Source: Natrinema versiforme JCM 10478 (GTDB taxonomy: Archaea > Halobacteriota > Halobacteria > Halobacteriales > Natrialbaceae). From it: 37,225 nucleotides of DNA. The notes beneath the pieces were generated by a model. That model was not told where the DNA came from. It did no database searches and saw only the letters and a list, made by a program, of their open reading frames with translations. Positions 7,136 through 15,575 of this stretch are shown here, one piece after another. Made by a program: the position numbers and the translations under genes. The stretch lies in the NCBI RefSeq assembly GCF_000337195.1, contig NZ_AOID01000021.1, forward strand, positions 1 to 37,225, written 5' to 3'. Numbering within the stretch: position 1 is the stretch's first letter; each line of letters begins with the position of its first letter.

Positions 7136-7498
7136 ATGGACGGCGAAATCACCACCGACGAGGTCAAGGAACTCCTCGAGGACGATGCCGACGTTCGCAT
7201 CGTCGACATCCGTGACGAGCGGAATTTCGAACACAGCCACATCCCCGGGAGCGAGAACATCCCGTTCCACGAACTCACGAACCGCGTCGACGAACTCGAG
7301 GGCGAAGAGCACATCGTCACCGTCTGCCCCCACGGCAAGGCGAGCGTACAAGCCGCACAACTCATCGGGTCCTACGACGGCACCGCCGACGCGCGGGTCG
7401 AGAGCATGGAAGGCGGCCTCGATAAGTACGGCATGAAGTTCGGACTCGTCCGCGAGGAAGAAGACGACGAGCAGGCCGAACGCGAATCCCCGTTCTAA
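7136..7498 (+). CDS. Single-domain rhodanese-like protein
   Basis: A 120-residue protein with one rhodanese domain: VRIVDIRDERNFEHSHIPGS (20-39) is the CH2A-type motif, and the active-site loop CPHGKAS (64-70) carries the catalytic Cys64. Family role: sulfur transfer from thiosulfate or persulfide donors. The last 15 residues are an acidic tail. It is convergent with aIF1 downstream. The acceptor is not evident from its neighbours. Confidence 0.88.
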   Translation: MDGEITTDEVKELLEDDADVRIVDIRDERNFEHSHIPGSENIPFHELTNRVDELEGEEHIVTVCPHGKASVQAAQLIGSYDGTADARVESMEGGLDKYGMKFGLVREEEDDEQAERESPF

Positions 7499-7570
7499 CC
7501 GGTCGCTCGCTATCCTGCGGCGTATTCAGTCAGAACCGGCCCGCAGCCACGTCGCTCTGGGCCGATTGCT

Positions 7571-7591
7571 CGAGAGCACCGGTCGCTCTCG
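7571..7591. terminator. Inverted repeat between convergent rhodanese and aIF1 genes
   Basis: CGAGAGC (7571-7577) and GCTCTCG (7585-7591) form a perfect 7-bp stem around ACCGGTC, midway in a 188-bp convergent spacer. A stem with a bidirectional role is plausible. No T-run follows directly. Confidence 0.3.
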
Positions 7592-7624
7592 GAGACGGTG
7601 ATGCGACTGGCCGGTACCCGGGTC

Positions 7625-7630
7625 AAAAAA
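7625..7630 (-). terminator. Oligo-T terminator of aIF1
   Basis: A T6 run on the minus strand lies 57-62 nt past the aIF1 stop in otherwise GC-rich DNA. Oligo-T tracts terminate archaeal transcription. Confidence 0.4.
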
Positions 7631-7686
7631 CGAGCGTTCTGTGACGCGATCGCGGGTTCGGAAGTCGTCTCAGAGCATTGCGGGCA

Positions 7687-7980
7687 TCAGGCGACGTTGA
7701 AGCCGCGGTCTCGAAGGAACTCTTCGATGCGGCCGGTGTGGTTTCCTTGAAGTTCGATCTGGTCGTCTTCGACCGTCCCGCCGCAGGCGAATTTGGACTT
7801 GAGATCCGACGACAGACTGTCGAGATCGACGTCCTTCGGGTCGAATCCTTCGACGATCGTTACCTCTTTCCCGTATCTGCGCTCGTCAATGCGGATGTTG
7901 AGTTGCTGTTGGCCCTTCGCCACGTCCTCGCAGACGCAGAGTTCCTGGGGCAGCCCGCACGTCGAGCAGACTTCCGACAT
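7687..7980 (-). CDS. Translation initiation factor aIF1 (SUI1)
   Basis: A 97-residue SUI1/eIF1 homologue. Cysteines 5, 8, 15 and 17 ([13 protein letters not shown]) form the archaeal N-terminal zinc knuckle; [38 protein letters not shown] and [16 protein letters not shown] are SUI1 hallmarks. It binds the small ribosomal subunit and checks start-codon selection. Full length. A TTTAATAT box 25-32 nt upstream indicates a leaderless mRNA. Confidence 0.96.
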   Translation of the reverse strand: MSEVCSTCGLPQELCVCEDVAKGQQQLNIRIDERRYGKEVTIVEGFDPKDVDLDSLSSDLKSKFACGGTVEDDQIELQGNHTGRIEEFLRDRGFNVA

Positions 7981-8004
7981 TACGTTCGTAGCTATGAAAC
8001 GGGC

Positions 8005-8012
8005 ATATTAAA
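8005..8012 (-). promoter_or_regulatory. TATA box of aIF1
   Basis: The minus-strand TTTAATAT lies 25-32 nt before ATG 7980. Confidence 0.55.
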
Positions 8013-8141
8013 CACTATCGGGACCCGCATGCCCTCGCGTGGTTCTTTTTGAGTGCAGGGGCCGGATTTACGGGGAAATGCGGCCGGTGACCGCACTCGA
8101 GGCCGGTGACAGAACTCGAGTCGGCGCTTGCGGTCGCGGCG

Positions 8142-10454
8142 TCATCGAAGCCGGCCGAGGATCGGCAGCCGACTCCGGGCGAGGTCGTCGACGATCTCGA
8201 TCGCCTCGTCGGCCGCCGCTCGGCTCACGCCGTCGCCGTAGACCGCCCGTTCGTAGGACTCGAGCACCTGCTCGACCCGCGGATCGAGCGGGGTCGCGCT
8301 CTCGGCCTCGGTTTCGGCCGCCGAGAGCGCCGTCAGGTACGCCCGTGCCGACTCCGACCCACGGCGCGGCCGGTACTCCCGCGCGAGGAGTCGCTCGAGC
8401 CGGCGGAAGGCGCGCTCGGCGTCCTGGTCGGGTTCGGCGCGGAACCCGTGCCAGTAGACGCCGACGCCGCGCCGGAGCCGCGTCGCCGCGCCGGTCCGCC
8501 GCGCGCCCGCGGCGAGTCCGACGAGGGCGATGAGCCCGATCGCCCCCGTTTCGCGGACGATCCCGACGAGGTGCTCGCTGAGTGACGTCTCGTCCGACGT
8601 GGTTCCGTCGATTCGGTCCCCGGGGTCGTCCGGGGGAGCCGTCCCGTTGTCCGGGTCATCGGGCTCCGTGCCGTTGTTCGGATCGGTTCCCGGATCCGTG
8701 CCGTTGTCCTCGTTCGGATCGGACGGCGAGCCGATCGGCTCGTTCGGATCGGACGCGGGCGACTCGCCGTCGTCTTCATCGATCGGCACGTCCTCGCTGT
8801 CCTCGGTATCCGCCGCCTCGTTGCCGTTCGCACGAGCCTCCTCGAGCCGGTCGGTGTGGACGTCGTCGCGGGAGCCGCCGGGCGTCGGGTCGAACCGGAC
8901 CCAGCCGTGGTCGGGGAAGTAGACCTCGACCCACGAGTGGGCGTCGAGCCCGCGGACGACGTACTCGTCGTCGTCGACCTGTTGGCCGCTCGTGTAGCCG
9001 GTGACGTAGCGGGCCGGGACGCCCTCCTCGCGGAGCATCTGGGTCATCGTCGTCGCGAAGTAGACGCAGTAGCCCTTGTCCATCTCGAGTAGGAACCCTT
9101 CGGCGACGTTGCCGGCGGGCTGGGTGACCTCCAGCGAGTAGTCCTTCGACGAGCGGAGGTGGCTCTCGATCGCGGCCGCTTTCTCGTAGGGGGTGTCCGC
9201 CTCGGCCGTGATCTCGGCGGTGCGTTCTCGGAACTCGCTCGAGGTGTCTTCGGGCGTCTGGAGGTGGCGGTCGGTGACTTCCTCGGGGTAGTTCGTCCCC
9301 GCCGCCCGGAGCGCGGCCGGGTCGGCGTCGATCTTCGCGCTCTCGACGGTGTAGCTCTCGCCAGGCTCCAGCGGCGTTTCGGGCCGCGGCTGGCCGTGTC
9401 TGGAGACGCTCGTTTCCCGCGTCACGTCACCGCCGAGAGACAGCGGCTGGGGCGCGACGGGCATGATTCCCAGTTCCGTCTCCGCGGTGACGGTCTGCTG
9501 GACCGTCTCGTAGTTGCCCGGTGGCGATGCGAGCCGTCCGTTATAGCGGCTGCTCTGGCCGGTCCGGACCCACTCGTCGCCGGTAAAACGGTCGTAGACG
9601 CCGGTGCGCCAGTAGGACCGCTGGTCGGACTCGACGGTAAACCGCACCTCCGGCGAGAGATCGACCTGGCCGGAGATTCCCGACCGCTGGGGCGAGGAAT
9701 CGATCGTCGCCTCGAGCGAGCCGGCTTCGCCCTGGACGAGGTGGGTCGGCCCGCTCGGATCGCCGGGGACGATCGTCACCGACAGCGAGAGGGCGACGAT
9801 CACCGCGAACAGCACGGCGAGCAGGTCGGCCTGTGCGATCGAGCCACCGCGGCGCTCGAGTTCGCCGAAGGCGACGGCTCCGACGGCCGCGAGGGTGCCG
9901 GCCAGGGTGACGAGCGTGCCCGCATCGCCGGTCAGGACGAGAAAGCCGAGCGCGATCCCGCCGGGGACGACGCCGAGTTCGTACCGGCCCCGCAGGGCGA
10001 GATACCACGAGAGGAAGACCGGGGCGGGCGCGAAGCCGAGCGTCCAGACGCCGGCCTGCACCATCCGGAGGATCGGGAGACCCGTGGCGAGCGCGACGGT
10101 ATCCGAAAGGAGCGCGTCGGCCGCCGTGAAGACGACGCCGAGTTCGACGCCGGCCGACGTGAGGTAGTAGGCGAAGCCGACCCCGGCCCCGACTAGCGCG
10201 AGGACACCCGCCGTTCGGGGACGGATCGTCCGCGCGAGCCCCGTTGCCGCGAGGAGCATGACGCCGACGAGCGCGAGCAGCGACTGACTCCCGCCGACGA
10301 CCCGCGTTATGTCGTAGAGGACGCTCACGTACGCTCCCGTCAGGACCAGGACACAGCCGAGTGCGAGCAGGCGGACGGCGTCGGAGCCGACCGGCTCGTC
10401 CGCGTCGATCGAGAGCGTTCGATCGCCGGCGTGACCGGACGAGTCCGTACTCAT
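8142..10454 (-). CDS. TgpA-like membrane transglutaminase-domain protein
   Basis: A 770-residue protein of the DUF3488/TgpA type. Residues about 27-228 hold roughly seven membrane segments. An outside domain follows, with the transglutaminase-like core at about 420-530: Cys463 (GYCVYFATTMTQML), His506 (LDAHSWVEVYFPDHGWVRFD) and Asp522 (FDPTPGG) form the papain-like triad. An Asp/Pro/Thr/Gly-rich linker (about 535-625) leads to a last membrane segment (IGLIALVGLAAGA) and a cytoplasmic DUF4129-like tail. It is the third gene of a MoxR-DUF58-transglutaminase operon; its ATG overlaps the DUF58 stop as ATGA. Likely role: modification or trimming of surface proteins or envelope; target unknown. Confidence 0.9.
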   Translation of the reverse strand: MSTDSSGHAGDRTLSIDADEPVGSDAVRLLALGCVLVLTGAYVSVLYDITRVVGGSQSLLALVGVMLLAATGLARTIRPRTAGVLALVGAGVGFAYYLTSAGVELGVVFTAADALLSDTVALATGLPILRMVQAGVWTLGFAPAPVFLSWYLALRGRYELGVVPGGIALGFLVLTGDAGTLVTLAGTLAAVGAVAFGELERRGGSIAQADLLAVLFAVIVALSLSVTIVPGDPSGPTHLVQGEAGSLEATIDSSPQRSGISGQVDLSPEVRFTVESDQRSYWRTGVYDRFTGDEWVRTGQSSRYNGRLASPPGNYETVQQTVTAETELGIMPVAPQPLSLGGDVTRETSVSRHGQPRPETPLEPGESYTVESAKIDADPAALRAAGTNYPEEVTDRHLQTPEDTSSEFRERTAEITAEADTPYEKAAAIESHLRSSKDYSLEVTQPAGNVAEGFLLEMDKGYCVYFATTMTQMLREEGVPARYVTGYTSGQQVDDDEYVVRGLDAHSWVEVYFPDHGWVRFDPTPGGSRDDVHTDRLEEARANGNEAADTEDSEDVPIDEDDGESPASDPNEPIGSPSDPNEDNGTDPGTDPNNGTEPDDPDNGTAPPDDPGDRIDGTTSDETSLSEHLVGIVRETGAIGLIALVGLAAGARRTGAATRLRRGVGVYWHGFRAEPDQDAERAFRRLERLLAREYRPRRGSESARAYLTALSAAETEAESATPLDPRVEQVLESYERAVYGDGVSRAAADEAIEIVDDLARSRLPILGRLR

Positions 10455-11521
10455 GCGAGAACCCCCCGACCGCCGGTCTCGCGGTCGCTTCGGCCGTCAC
10501 CTTCGGTTCGGGTCCGTTCGCTGTCTCGCCCGCCATCGCTACTGCGCCCACAGAGCCGATCGAAGGGAATCTCGTGCCCGTCGACGACGACCGTTGTCCC
10601 GCCCTCGTCGGTCCGGACCAGCACGTCCGCGTCCCCGCGGGTCCGCTCCCCGAGTTCGCCGGGCCCGGCAACGGCCAGTAGCTGGAGTATATCGCGGTAG
10701 TGATCCTGCCCCGATCCCGGCGGCTGCGTGCCGCCGGGGACGGTGATCCCGACCGTCGCACCCTGCTCGAGCAGGAACGTCGCGACGGTGGCGGCGGCCG
10801 ACGCCATCTCGTCGTCGCGGTCGGTGAGACAGTCGGCGGCGATCGTGACCGCGCCGCCGTCCGCGTCGTCCGCGTACTCCGCGACGACGAGGTCGTCGTC
10901 CGGGCGTTTGGCCGCGGACTTCCAGTGGACGTCCCGCAGCGGATCCCCGCGGCGGTACTCCCGGAGGTGATCGAACTCCTCGTGATCGCGCCGCTCCGCG
11001 AGGCCGGCCAACGTCTGTACGTCCGCCGCGGAGCCGCCGGCTAGCTCACGAACGCGCGGATAGACGAGCACGGCGGTCGTTTCCTCGTAGGCAAACCGGC
11101 GCTCGACGAGTCCGATAACGTCACTAACGGTGATCGAAAGCGGGCCGACTCGGCGCTCGCCGCGCGCCTCGAGTCGCACGTCGTAGGAAACCGTCTCCTC
11201 GCCCTCGAGAGTCGTCTCTGCGAGCGGTTCAGTCGTCGCAGAGAGGCCGTCGCCGACGGTATCGCGGACGGTCGCGGCGGTCGTGTCGTCGATTTCGATT
11301 TCGACCTCGACAGCGCGTTCCTCGCGGATGAACCCCTCCTCGACGGGGCGGCGAGTGACACGCGGCCGATCGGCGCGGCCGACCGTGACGAGCCCGGCGA
11401 GTACCACGACGACCAGCGGGACGACGACGGCATTCAGCGCTCGCGGGCCGGACTGCCAGCTCAGCACGAGGGCCCCGCATACCACGACGACGACGGTCCA
11501 CCCGCGGAGCGTGAGTCTCAT
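10451..11521 (-). CDS. DUF58 domain protein
   Basis: A 356-residue protein. Two membrane segments at the N-terminus (GWTVVVVVCGALVLSW, LNAVVVPLVVVVLAGLV) are followed by a beta-rich region. The DUF58 signature is at about 195-220, HLREYRRGDPLRDVHWKSAA. The C-terminal part (VTIAADCL, MASAAATVATFLLEQGATV) looks like a degenerate von Willebrand A-like domain. DUF58 proteins act with MoxR ATPases in complex assembly. The start (ATG at 11521) overlaps the MoxR stop by 4 nt, and the stop overlaps the next start by 4 nt, giving strict translational coupling. The first of many in-frame codons upstream lies inside moxR and is not the start. Confidence 0.9.
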   Translation of the reverse strand: MRLTLRGWTVVVVVCGALVLSWQSGPRALNAVVVPLVVVVLAGLVTVGRADRPRVTRRPVEEGFIREERAVEVEIEIDDTTAATVRDTVGDGLSATTEPLAETTLEGEETVSYDVRLEARGERRVGPLSITVSDVIGLVERRFAYEETTAVLVYPRVRELAGGSAADVQTLAGLAERRDHEEFDHLREYRRGDPLRDVHWKSAAKRPDDDLVVAEYADDADGGAVTIAADCLTDRDDEMASAAATVATFLLEQGATVGITVPGGTQPPGSGQDHYRDILQLLAVAGPGELGERTRGDADVLVRTDEGGTTVVVDGHEIPFDRLCGRSSDGGRDSERTRTEGDGRSDRETGGRGVLA

Positions 11522-12498
11522 TCGACGGGGACGTGCTCGAGTGCGTCCTCGACGACCGCGGTGCCGTCCCGGTCGTGACCGGTCGTCTTGATTCGGTGGC
11601 CCATCACGACGGGTGCTTCCGCCCGGATGTCGTCCGGGATCGCGTAGTCCCGGCCGTTCGTGACCGCGCGGGCTTGGGCCGCCCGGAGGAGCGATATCGT
11701 CCCGCGGGGGCTCACGCCGATGTGGGCGTTCTCGCGGGTGTCGGCCACGAGCCGCGTCGCGTACTCCCGGACCGGCTCCGCGACCTGTACCGTCGACACC
11801 GTCTCGCGGGCGGCGACGAGGGTCTCCCGATCGGTCACCGCCTCGAGCGATTCGATCGGGTGGTCCCCGACCGTGCGGCCGAGCAGTTCGGCCTCCTCGT
11901 CGGGATCGGGGTAGCCGAGGTGGAGTTTCTTCATGAAGCGGTCGACCTCGGCGAACGGCAGGTCGTAGGTACGGTTCGGCTCCACGGCGTTCTGGGTCGC
12001 GATCACGATAAAGGGCGTCGGGAGTTCGCGGGTCGTCCCGTCGGTCGTGACCTGTCCTTCCTCCATGGCCTCGAGCAGGGAACTCTGGGTTTTCGGCGGC
12101 GCGCGGTTGATCTCGTCGCCGAGGACGATGTTGCCGAAGACGGGGCCGGACTGGAACTCGAACTCGCGGGTCTTCTGGTTGAAGACGTTCACGCCAGTGA
12201 CATCGCTGGGAAGGAGATCGGGCGTGAACTGAACCCGGCTGAACGTACAGTCGACAGACTTGGCGATCGAGCGCGCGAGCATCGTCTTGCCGACGCCGGG
12301 CACGTCGTCGAGGAGGACGTGGCCCCGGCCGAGGACCGCGGTGATGACGTGTTCGATCACGTCGTCGTGACCGACGATCACGCGCGAGACGTTCGCCTCG
12401 ATGTCGGCACACAACCGTTCGACAGTCGAGACCCGGAGGGGTTCGCCGTCGTCCGTCGGTTCGGCGCTCCGTTCCGGTGTCGGATTGGCGTCAGTCAT
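11518..12498 (-). CDS. MoxR family AAA+ ATPase
   Basis: A 326-residue AAA+ ATPase of the MoxR group (AAA_3). Walker A DDVPGVGKT is at 64-72, Walker B with IVLGDEINRAP at about 124-133, sensor 1 in VIATQNAVEPNRTYDLP, and a C-terminal lid domain (THIGVSPRG-like NAHIGVSPRGTISLLRAAQA). MoxR proteins act as chaperones in cofactor insertion or assembly of complexes, typically encoded with DUF58 proteins as here. It is first of a three-gene operon, all linked by ATGA overlaps. The client is presumably the transglutaminase or a surface complex; that is inference. Confidence 0.93.
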   Translation of the reverse strand: MTDANPTPERSAEPTDDGEPLRVSTVERLCADIEANVSRVIVGHDDVIEHVITAVLGRGHVLLDDVPGVGKTMLARSIAKSVDCTFSRVQFTPDLLPSDVTGVNVFNQKTREFEFQSGPVFGNIVLGDEINRAPPKTQSSLLEAMEEGQVTTDGTTRELPTPFIVIATQNAVEPNRTYDLPFAEVDRFMKKLHLGYPDPDEEAELLGRTVGDHPIESLEAVTDRETLVAARETVSTVQVAEPVREYATRLVADTRENAHIGVSPRGTISLLRAAQARAVTNGRDYAIPDDIRAEAPVVMGHRIKTTGHDRDGTAVVEDALEHVPVE

Positions 12499-12751
12499 CG
12501 TCTCGAGGACGTCTGCGGGACCCAGGCGAGCTATCCATTACTACGACATCCGGGGCTCCGGAACATATGTTTTGTGTCACACGAATTATTGGTGGTCCGA
12601 GACGTGTTGCGATTCCGCCGCTGGATACGCGAGACGCGGCTGGACGGCCTGTCAGTTCGAGTCGGTCGGCGCGACGCAGTGTCTCGCCACTCGACGGCGC
12701 TGTCGCTCAGGAATGTAACAATCAGAAAACGATACCCCCGATTGGACCGGC

Positions 12752-12946
12752 CTAGAGCCGCTCGACGTTCGTCGCGCGTGGACCCTTCTCGGCCTCCTCG
12801 ATGTCGAACTCGAGTTCCTGACCTTCCTCTAGGTCAGGACCGCCGATGTCCTCCATGTGGAAGAACACGTCCTCGTCCGCGTCGTCAGTCTCGATGAATC
12901 CATAGCCGCCAGTGTCGTTGAAGAAGTCGACCGTACCTTTCGCCAT
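12752..12946 (-). CDS. Cold-shock domain protein CspA-like
   Basis: A 64-residue single cold-shock domain: MAKGTVDFFNDTGGYGFIET with RNP1-like GYGFI at 14-18, RNP2-like DVFFH at 26-30, and C-terminal KGPRATNVERL. It binds single-stranded RNA or DNA and acts as an RNA chaperone. Full length for the family. The start at 12946 is chosen from the conserved MAKG; codons further upstream in the frame overlap the TATA box. Haloarchaea typically carry several copies. Confidence 0.95.
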   Translation of the reverse strand: MAKGTVDFFNDTGGYGFIETDDADEDVFFHMEDIGGPDLEEGQELEFDIEEAEKGPRATNVERL

Positions 12947-12972
12947 TGCATCTCCATAGAACCACGACGGAG

Positions 12973-12980
12973 ATATAAAG
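12973..12980 (-). promoter_or_regulatory. TATA box of the cold-shock gene
   Basis: The minus-strand CTTTATAT is a strong TATA box, 27-34 nt before ATG 12946. Confidence 0.6.
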
Positions 12981-13051
12981 CTTCGGGAGGAGACTCGCAA
13001 GCACCACCCCGAGAAGTCAGCTGCTACCCCCGCCAGTCATCGAGTTATCGA

Positions 13052-13321
13052 TTACCACGATTTGCAGTCGGGACAGACCGAATCAGTCCCCTCGCCGTCA
13101 GCCCGCCACGCCCGTTCGGTCGGCGAGTCACACCGGCTGCAGGTGTAATCGCCCCACGCGTACGTCCAGTGGGGCGCGTCGTTCGCCCCCGCCTCCGCAC
13201 TCTCATCTGCTGCTTCGGCGGGATCGGCGGCGGAATCTCTTTCCTCTCGTGCTGAGTCCAGTGTCTCGTCGTCGGCACCGGCAGCAGCATCGAAATCGGA
13301 GAGCGTCGCGTCGTCGGTCAC
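13052..13321 (-). CDS. Haloarchaeal zinc-ribbon protein (DUF7573-like)
   Basis: An 89-residue protein. Residues 1-50 are an acidic, Ala/Asp/Glu-rich, probably disordered region. The last 40 residues hold a zinc ribbon, with CSRC (about 61-64) and CPDC (about 83-86), plus HWTYAWGDYT and KSW at the end. I recall it as DUF7573, known from haloarchaea only; function unknown. A TTAAGCC box sits about 25-31 nt upstream, in a short divergent spacer with the small membrane gene. Confidence 0.75.
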   Translation of the reverse strand: MTDDATLSDFDAAAGADDETLDSAREERDSAADPAEAADESAEAGANDAPHWTYAWGDYTCSRCDSPTERAWRADGEGTDSVCPDCKSW

Positions 13322-13405
13322 GTGAATCGCTACGGCAGGGACCGGCTTAATCCCACCTCATTCGCGACCGGCACGGCCAAGTAGCACCGGTAACAACCCC
13401 CGAAT

Positions 13406-13600
13406 ATGGACACCGTCACACCGCTGAACATCATCGTGGACAACATCACCGAAATGACCAGCCTCTTCAGCGACGTCGCGATGGGCGCTGGTCTCGCGCC
13501 TCTACTGGTCTTGCTGGGCGGGCTCCTCGTCGCGTTCTCGATGGCCGTCTTCGGCGTCCTCACACTCGGTGCGGTCGCGGACCTCTTCACCGCGAACTAA
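13406..13600 (+). CDS. Small membrane protein (64 aa)
   Basis: A 64-residue protein with an amphipathic N-terminus (MDTVTPLNIIVDNITEMTSL) and one long or two short hydrophobic segments (GLAPLLVLLGGLLVAFSMAV and FGVLTLGAVADLF). The family is not recognised, though small hydrophobic proteins of this kind are frequent in haloarchaea. It is divergent from the zinc-ribbon gene and convergent with the F420 unit. No strong TATA box is seen; a role cannot be given. Confidence 0.65.
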   Translation: MDTVTPLNIIVDNITEMTSLFSDVAMGAGLAPLLVLLGGLLVAFSMAVFGVLTLGAVADLFTAN

Positions 13601-13618
13601 CCGCCGCTTCGTTTTCGG

Positions 13619-14644
13619 TCAGCCGTCTTCGACCGCACGGTCGAGCGCGTCGCTCGCCCGCACCACCGCGTCCTCGAGGTCCGGACCCAGTGGCGAGCCG
13701 ACGACGATCCCGTCGACGTACTCGAGCGCCGCGGCGAACCGGTCCGCGACGGTCGCCGTCGTCCCCGCGATACAGAAGGCGTCGATCATCGCGGGCGTGA
13801 CCCGGCCGAACGCTTCGGGCAAGTCACCCTGCTCGAGCGCCTCGCTCACCGCGCTCGCCGCTTCCCGGTCGATGTCGTGGCGCTCGAGAACCGGTTCGGC
13901 GGCTCCGCCGACGATGAACGCGACGGGCGGTCGGGCCGCCTCGCGCGCGTCGCTCTCGTCGGCGGCGACGCTGACGCTGGCGAACGCCAGCGACTCGAAC
14001 GCGCCGCGTTCTTCTGGACGGTCGGCCAGTCCCTGCGCTACCTGTTCCGCGCTCCACTCGAGATCTTTCGGATGCGCGGCGTTTACGAGCACGCCGTCGG
14101 CGTGTTTCGCGCTCATCCGGAGCATATGCGGCCCCTGTGCGCCGACGTAGACCGGAATCGCCTCCGAGGGCGGCTCGAGGTTGAGCGCCGCGTCCCGCGC
14201 GATGAACGTTCCCTCGTGGGTGACCGTCTCACCGTCCCAGAGGTCCCGCGCGATGTCGAACGTCTCGAGGACGCGCCGGAGCGGGCTGTCGCGCTCGACG
14301 CCGAGGTTCGACAGCGAGGAGCGGTCGCCCGCGCCGACGCCGAAGACGCCGCGCCCGCCGCTGATCTCGTCGATCGTCGCCGTCTGGGCGGCCAGTTTCA
14401 CGGGGTGGGTTTCGTAGGGGTTGACGACGCCCGGGCCGAGCCGGATTTCCTCGGTGGCGTCGGCCATCTGCGAGAGCACCACGAACGGGTCCCGATTGAA
14501 GTAGTGGCTGCTCGCAAAGGCGATGTCGAACCCCTCGTCCTCCGCGAGCGCGGCCAGATCGGCCACCCGCTCGGGCGGGTGCTCGGGCGTGAGTTCGATT
14601 CCTCGCGTCGGTCCGTCCGCCCCTCCCGGTGCATTGTCGCTCAT
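13619..14644 (-). CDS. F420-dependent luciferase-fold reductase (Mer-like)
   Basis: A 341-residue TIM-barrel protein of the bacterial-luciferase / F420-dependent reductase family, related to 5,10-methylenetetrahydromethanopterin reductase. Segments: GIELTPEHPPERVADLAALA, FDIAFASSHYFNRDPFVVLS (non-prolyl cis peptide region), IRLGPGVVNPYETHPVKLA, GVGAGDRSSLSNLGVERDSP (F420 phosphate region) and VYVGAQGPHMLRMSAKHADG. Haloarchaea lack methanogenesis, so the real substrate may be a folate-type carrier or another compound. The ATG at 14644 shares its first base with the last base of the cofE stop (TAATG), so it is translated right after the F420 side-chain enzyme. That supports F420 as its cofactor. 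Confidence 0.85.
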   Translation of the reverse strand: MSDNAPGGADGPTRGIELTPEHPPERVADLAALAEDEGFDIAFASSHYFNRDPFVVLSQMADATEEIRLGPGVVNPYETHPVKLAAQTATIDEISGGRGVFGVGAGDRSSLSNLGVERDSPLRRVLETFDIARDLWDGETVTHEGTFIARDAALNLEPPSEAIPVYVGAQGPHMLRMSAKHADGVLVNAAHPKDLEWSAEQVAQGLADRPEERGAFESLAFASVSVAADESDAREAARPPVAFIVGGAAEPVLERHDIDREAASAVSEALEQGDLPEAFGRVTPAMIDAFCIAGTTATVADRFAAALEYVDGIVVGSPLGPDLEDAVVRASDALDRAVEDG

Positions 14645-15414
14645 TATCCCTCGAACCTCCACTCCCGTAGCGCCTGCCGTACAAGGTCGTCCTCAACGCC
14701 CCGGAAGAGTTCGTCGCTGCCCTCGTGGTCCCCGAACGCCCAGTCCCGGACGACCACGGCGGGCGTCCCGCCGGCCCCCTCGCCGGTGACGAGGTTCGCG
14801 GCGGCGGCGAGTTCGTCGATCACGGATTGGACGGTGACTCCGAGTTCGTGGCCGTCCCGATCTTCCTCACCGCGCCAGTCGCGGCTTGCGGGCATCCCTG
14901 CCCAGCCGATCGCGACACCGGTCTGACCGTGGCGGAACGGCCGCCCGCAGGTATCGGTGACGACGACTGCCACGTCTTCGATACCCCGGTCCTCGAGCCC
15001 CGACCGAATTCGCTCGGCGCTCTCATCCGGTCGCTTCGGCAGGAGCAACAGATCGTGATCCGGCACGTTCGACCGGTCGATCCCCGCGTTCGGCGCGATG
15101 TGGCCGAATCGGGTCTCGGCCAGCAGAAACGGACAGTCGATCAGCAGCTCCGCGCTCTCCTCGATGATCGCCTGCGCGAACCGCGGGTCCTTCTCCTCGC
15201 CGGCGACTTCGGCGATCCGGTCGGAAATCTCCTGTGCACGGCCGCTGACCGGGTAGTCCTCGAGGTCCGCCGTTCGGCCCTCGGCCTTCGAGACGATGGT
15301 GCTCGCGACCGTGAGCACGTCGCCGGGTTCCAGCTCGGCCCGATCCGCGACGAGAGCGGCGATGTCATCGCCGGGGCGGATCTCGGGCAGGTCCGCCACG
15401 CCGTTGAGTTCCAT
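14644..15414 (-). CDS. cofE: Coenzyme F420-0:L-glutamate ligase
   Basis: A 256-residue CofE, which adds the gamma-linked glutamates to F420-0 using GTP and a divalent metal. Conserved segments: N-terminal LPEIRPGDDIAALV, GDVLTVASTIVSKAEGR, AELLIDCPFLLAETRFGHIA, GIDRSNVPDHDLLLLPKRPD, VVVTDTCGRPFRHGQTGVAI and IDELAAAANLVTGEG. Full length for the archaeal enzyme (no FbiB C-terminal nitroreductase domain). It leads a two-gene unit with the F420-dependent reductase. A TTTTGA box 25-32 nt upstream gives its promoter. Confidence 0.95.
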   Translation of the reverse strand: MELNGVADLPEIRPGDDIAALVADRAELEPGDVLTVASTIVSKAEGRTADLEDYPVSGRAQEISDRIAEVAGEEKDPRFAQAIIEESAELLIDCPFLLAETRFGHIAPNAGIDRSNVPDHDLLLLPKRPDESAERIRSGLEDRGIEDVAVVVTDTCGRPFRHGQTGVAIGWAGMPASRDWRGEEDRDGHELGVTVQSVIDELAAAANLVTGEGAGGTPAVVVRDWAFGDHEGSDELFRGVEDDLVRQALREWRFEG

Positions 15415-15575
15415 ACCGGAGGGTGGGGAAGCCGCGTCAAAAGGGCACCGTCACCGGAGAATGGGGTCCTCGATAGCCGACAGATCCGGGCACCGGCCTC
15501 TCTCATAGCCGCGAGACGGGACAATATCTACAAACGAGGAAAACAGACATAACTTCCAAACCCGAAAACAAACGT

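Noticed and set aside
11533..12897. Long plus-strand frame (454 codons) opposite moxR
   Set aside because: It is a shadow of the high-GC minus-strand moxR gene; it crosses gene borders, has Arg/Val/Gly-rich composition and no recognisable domain.
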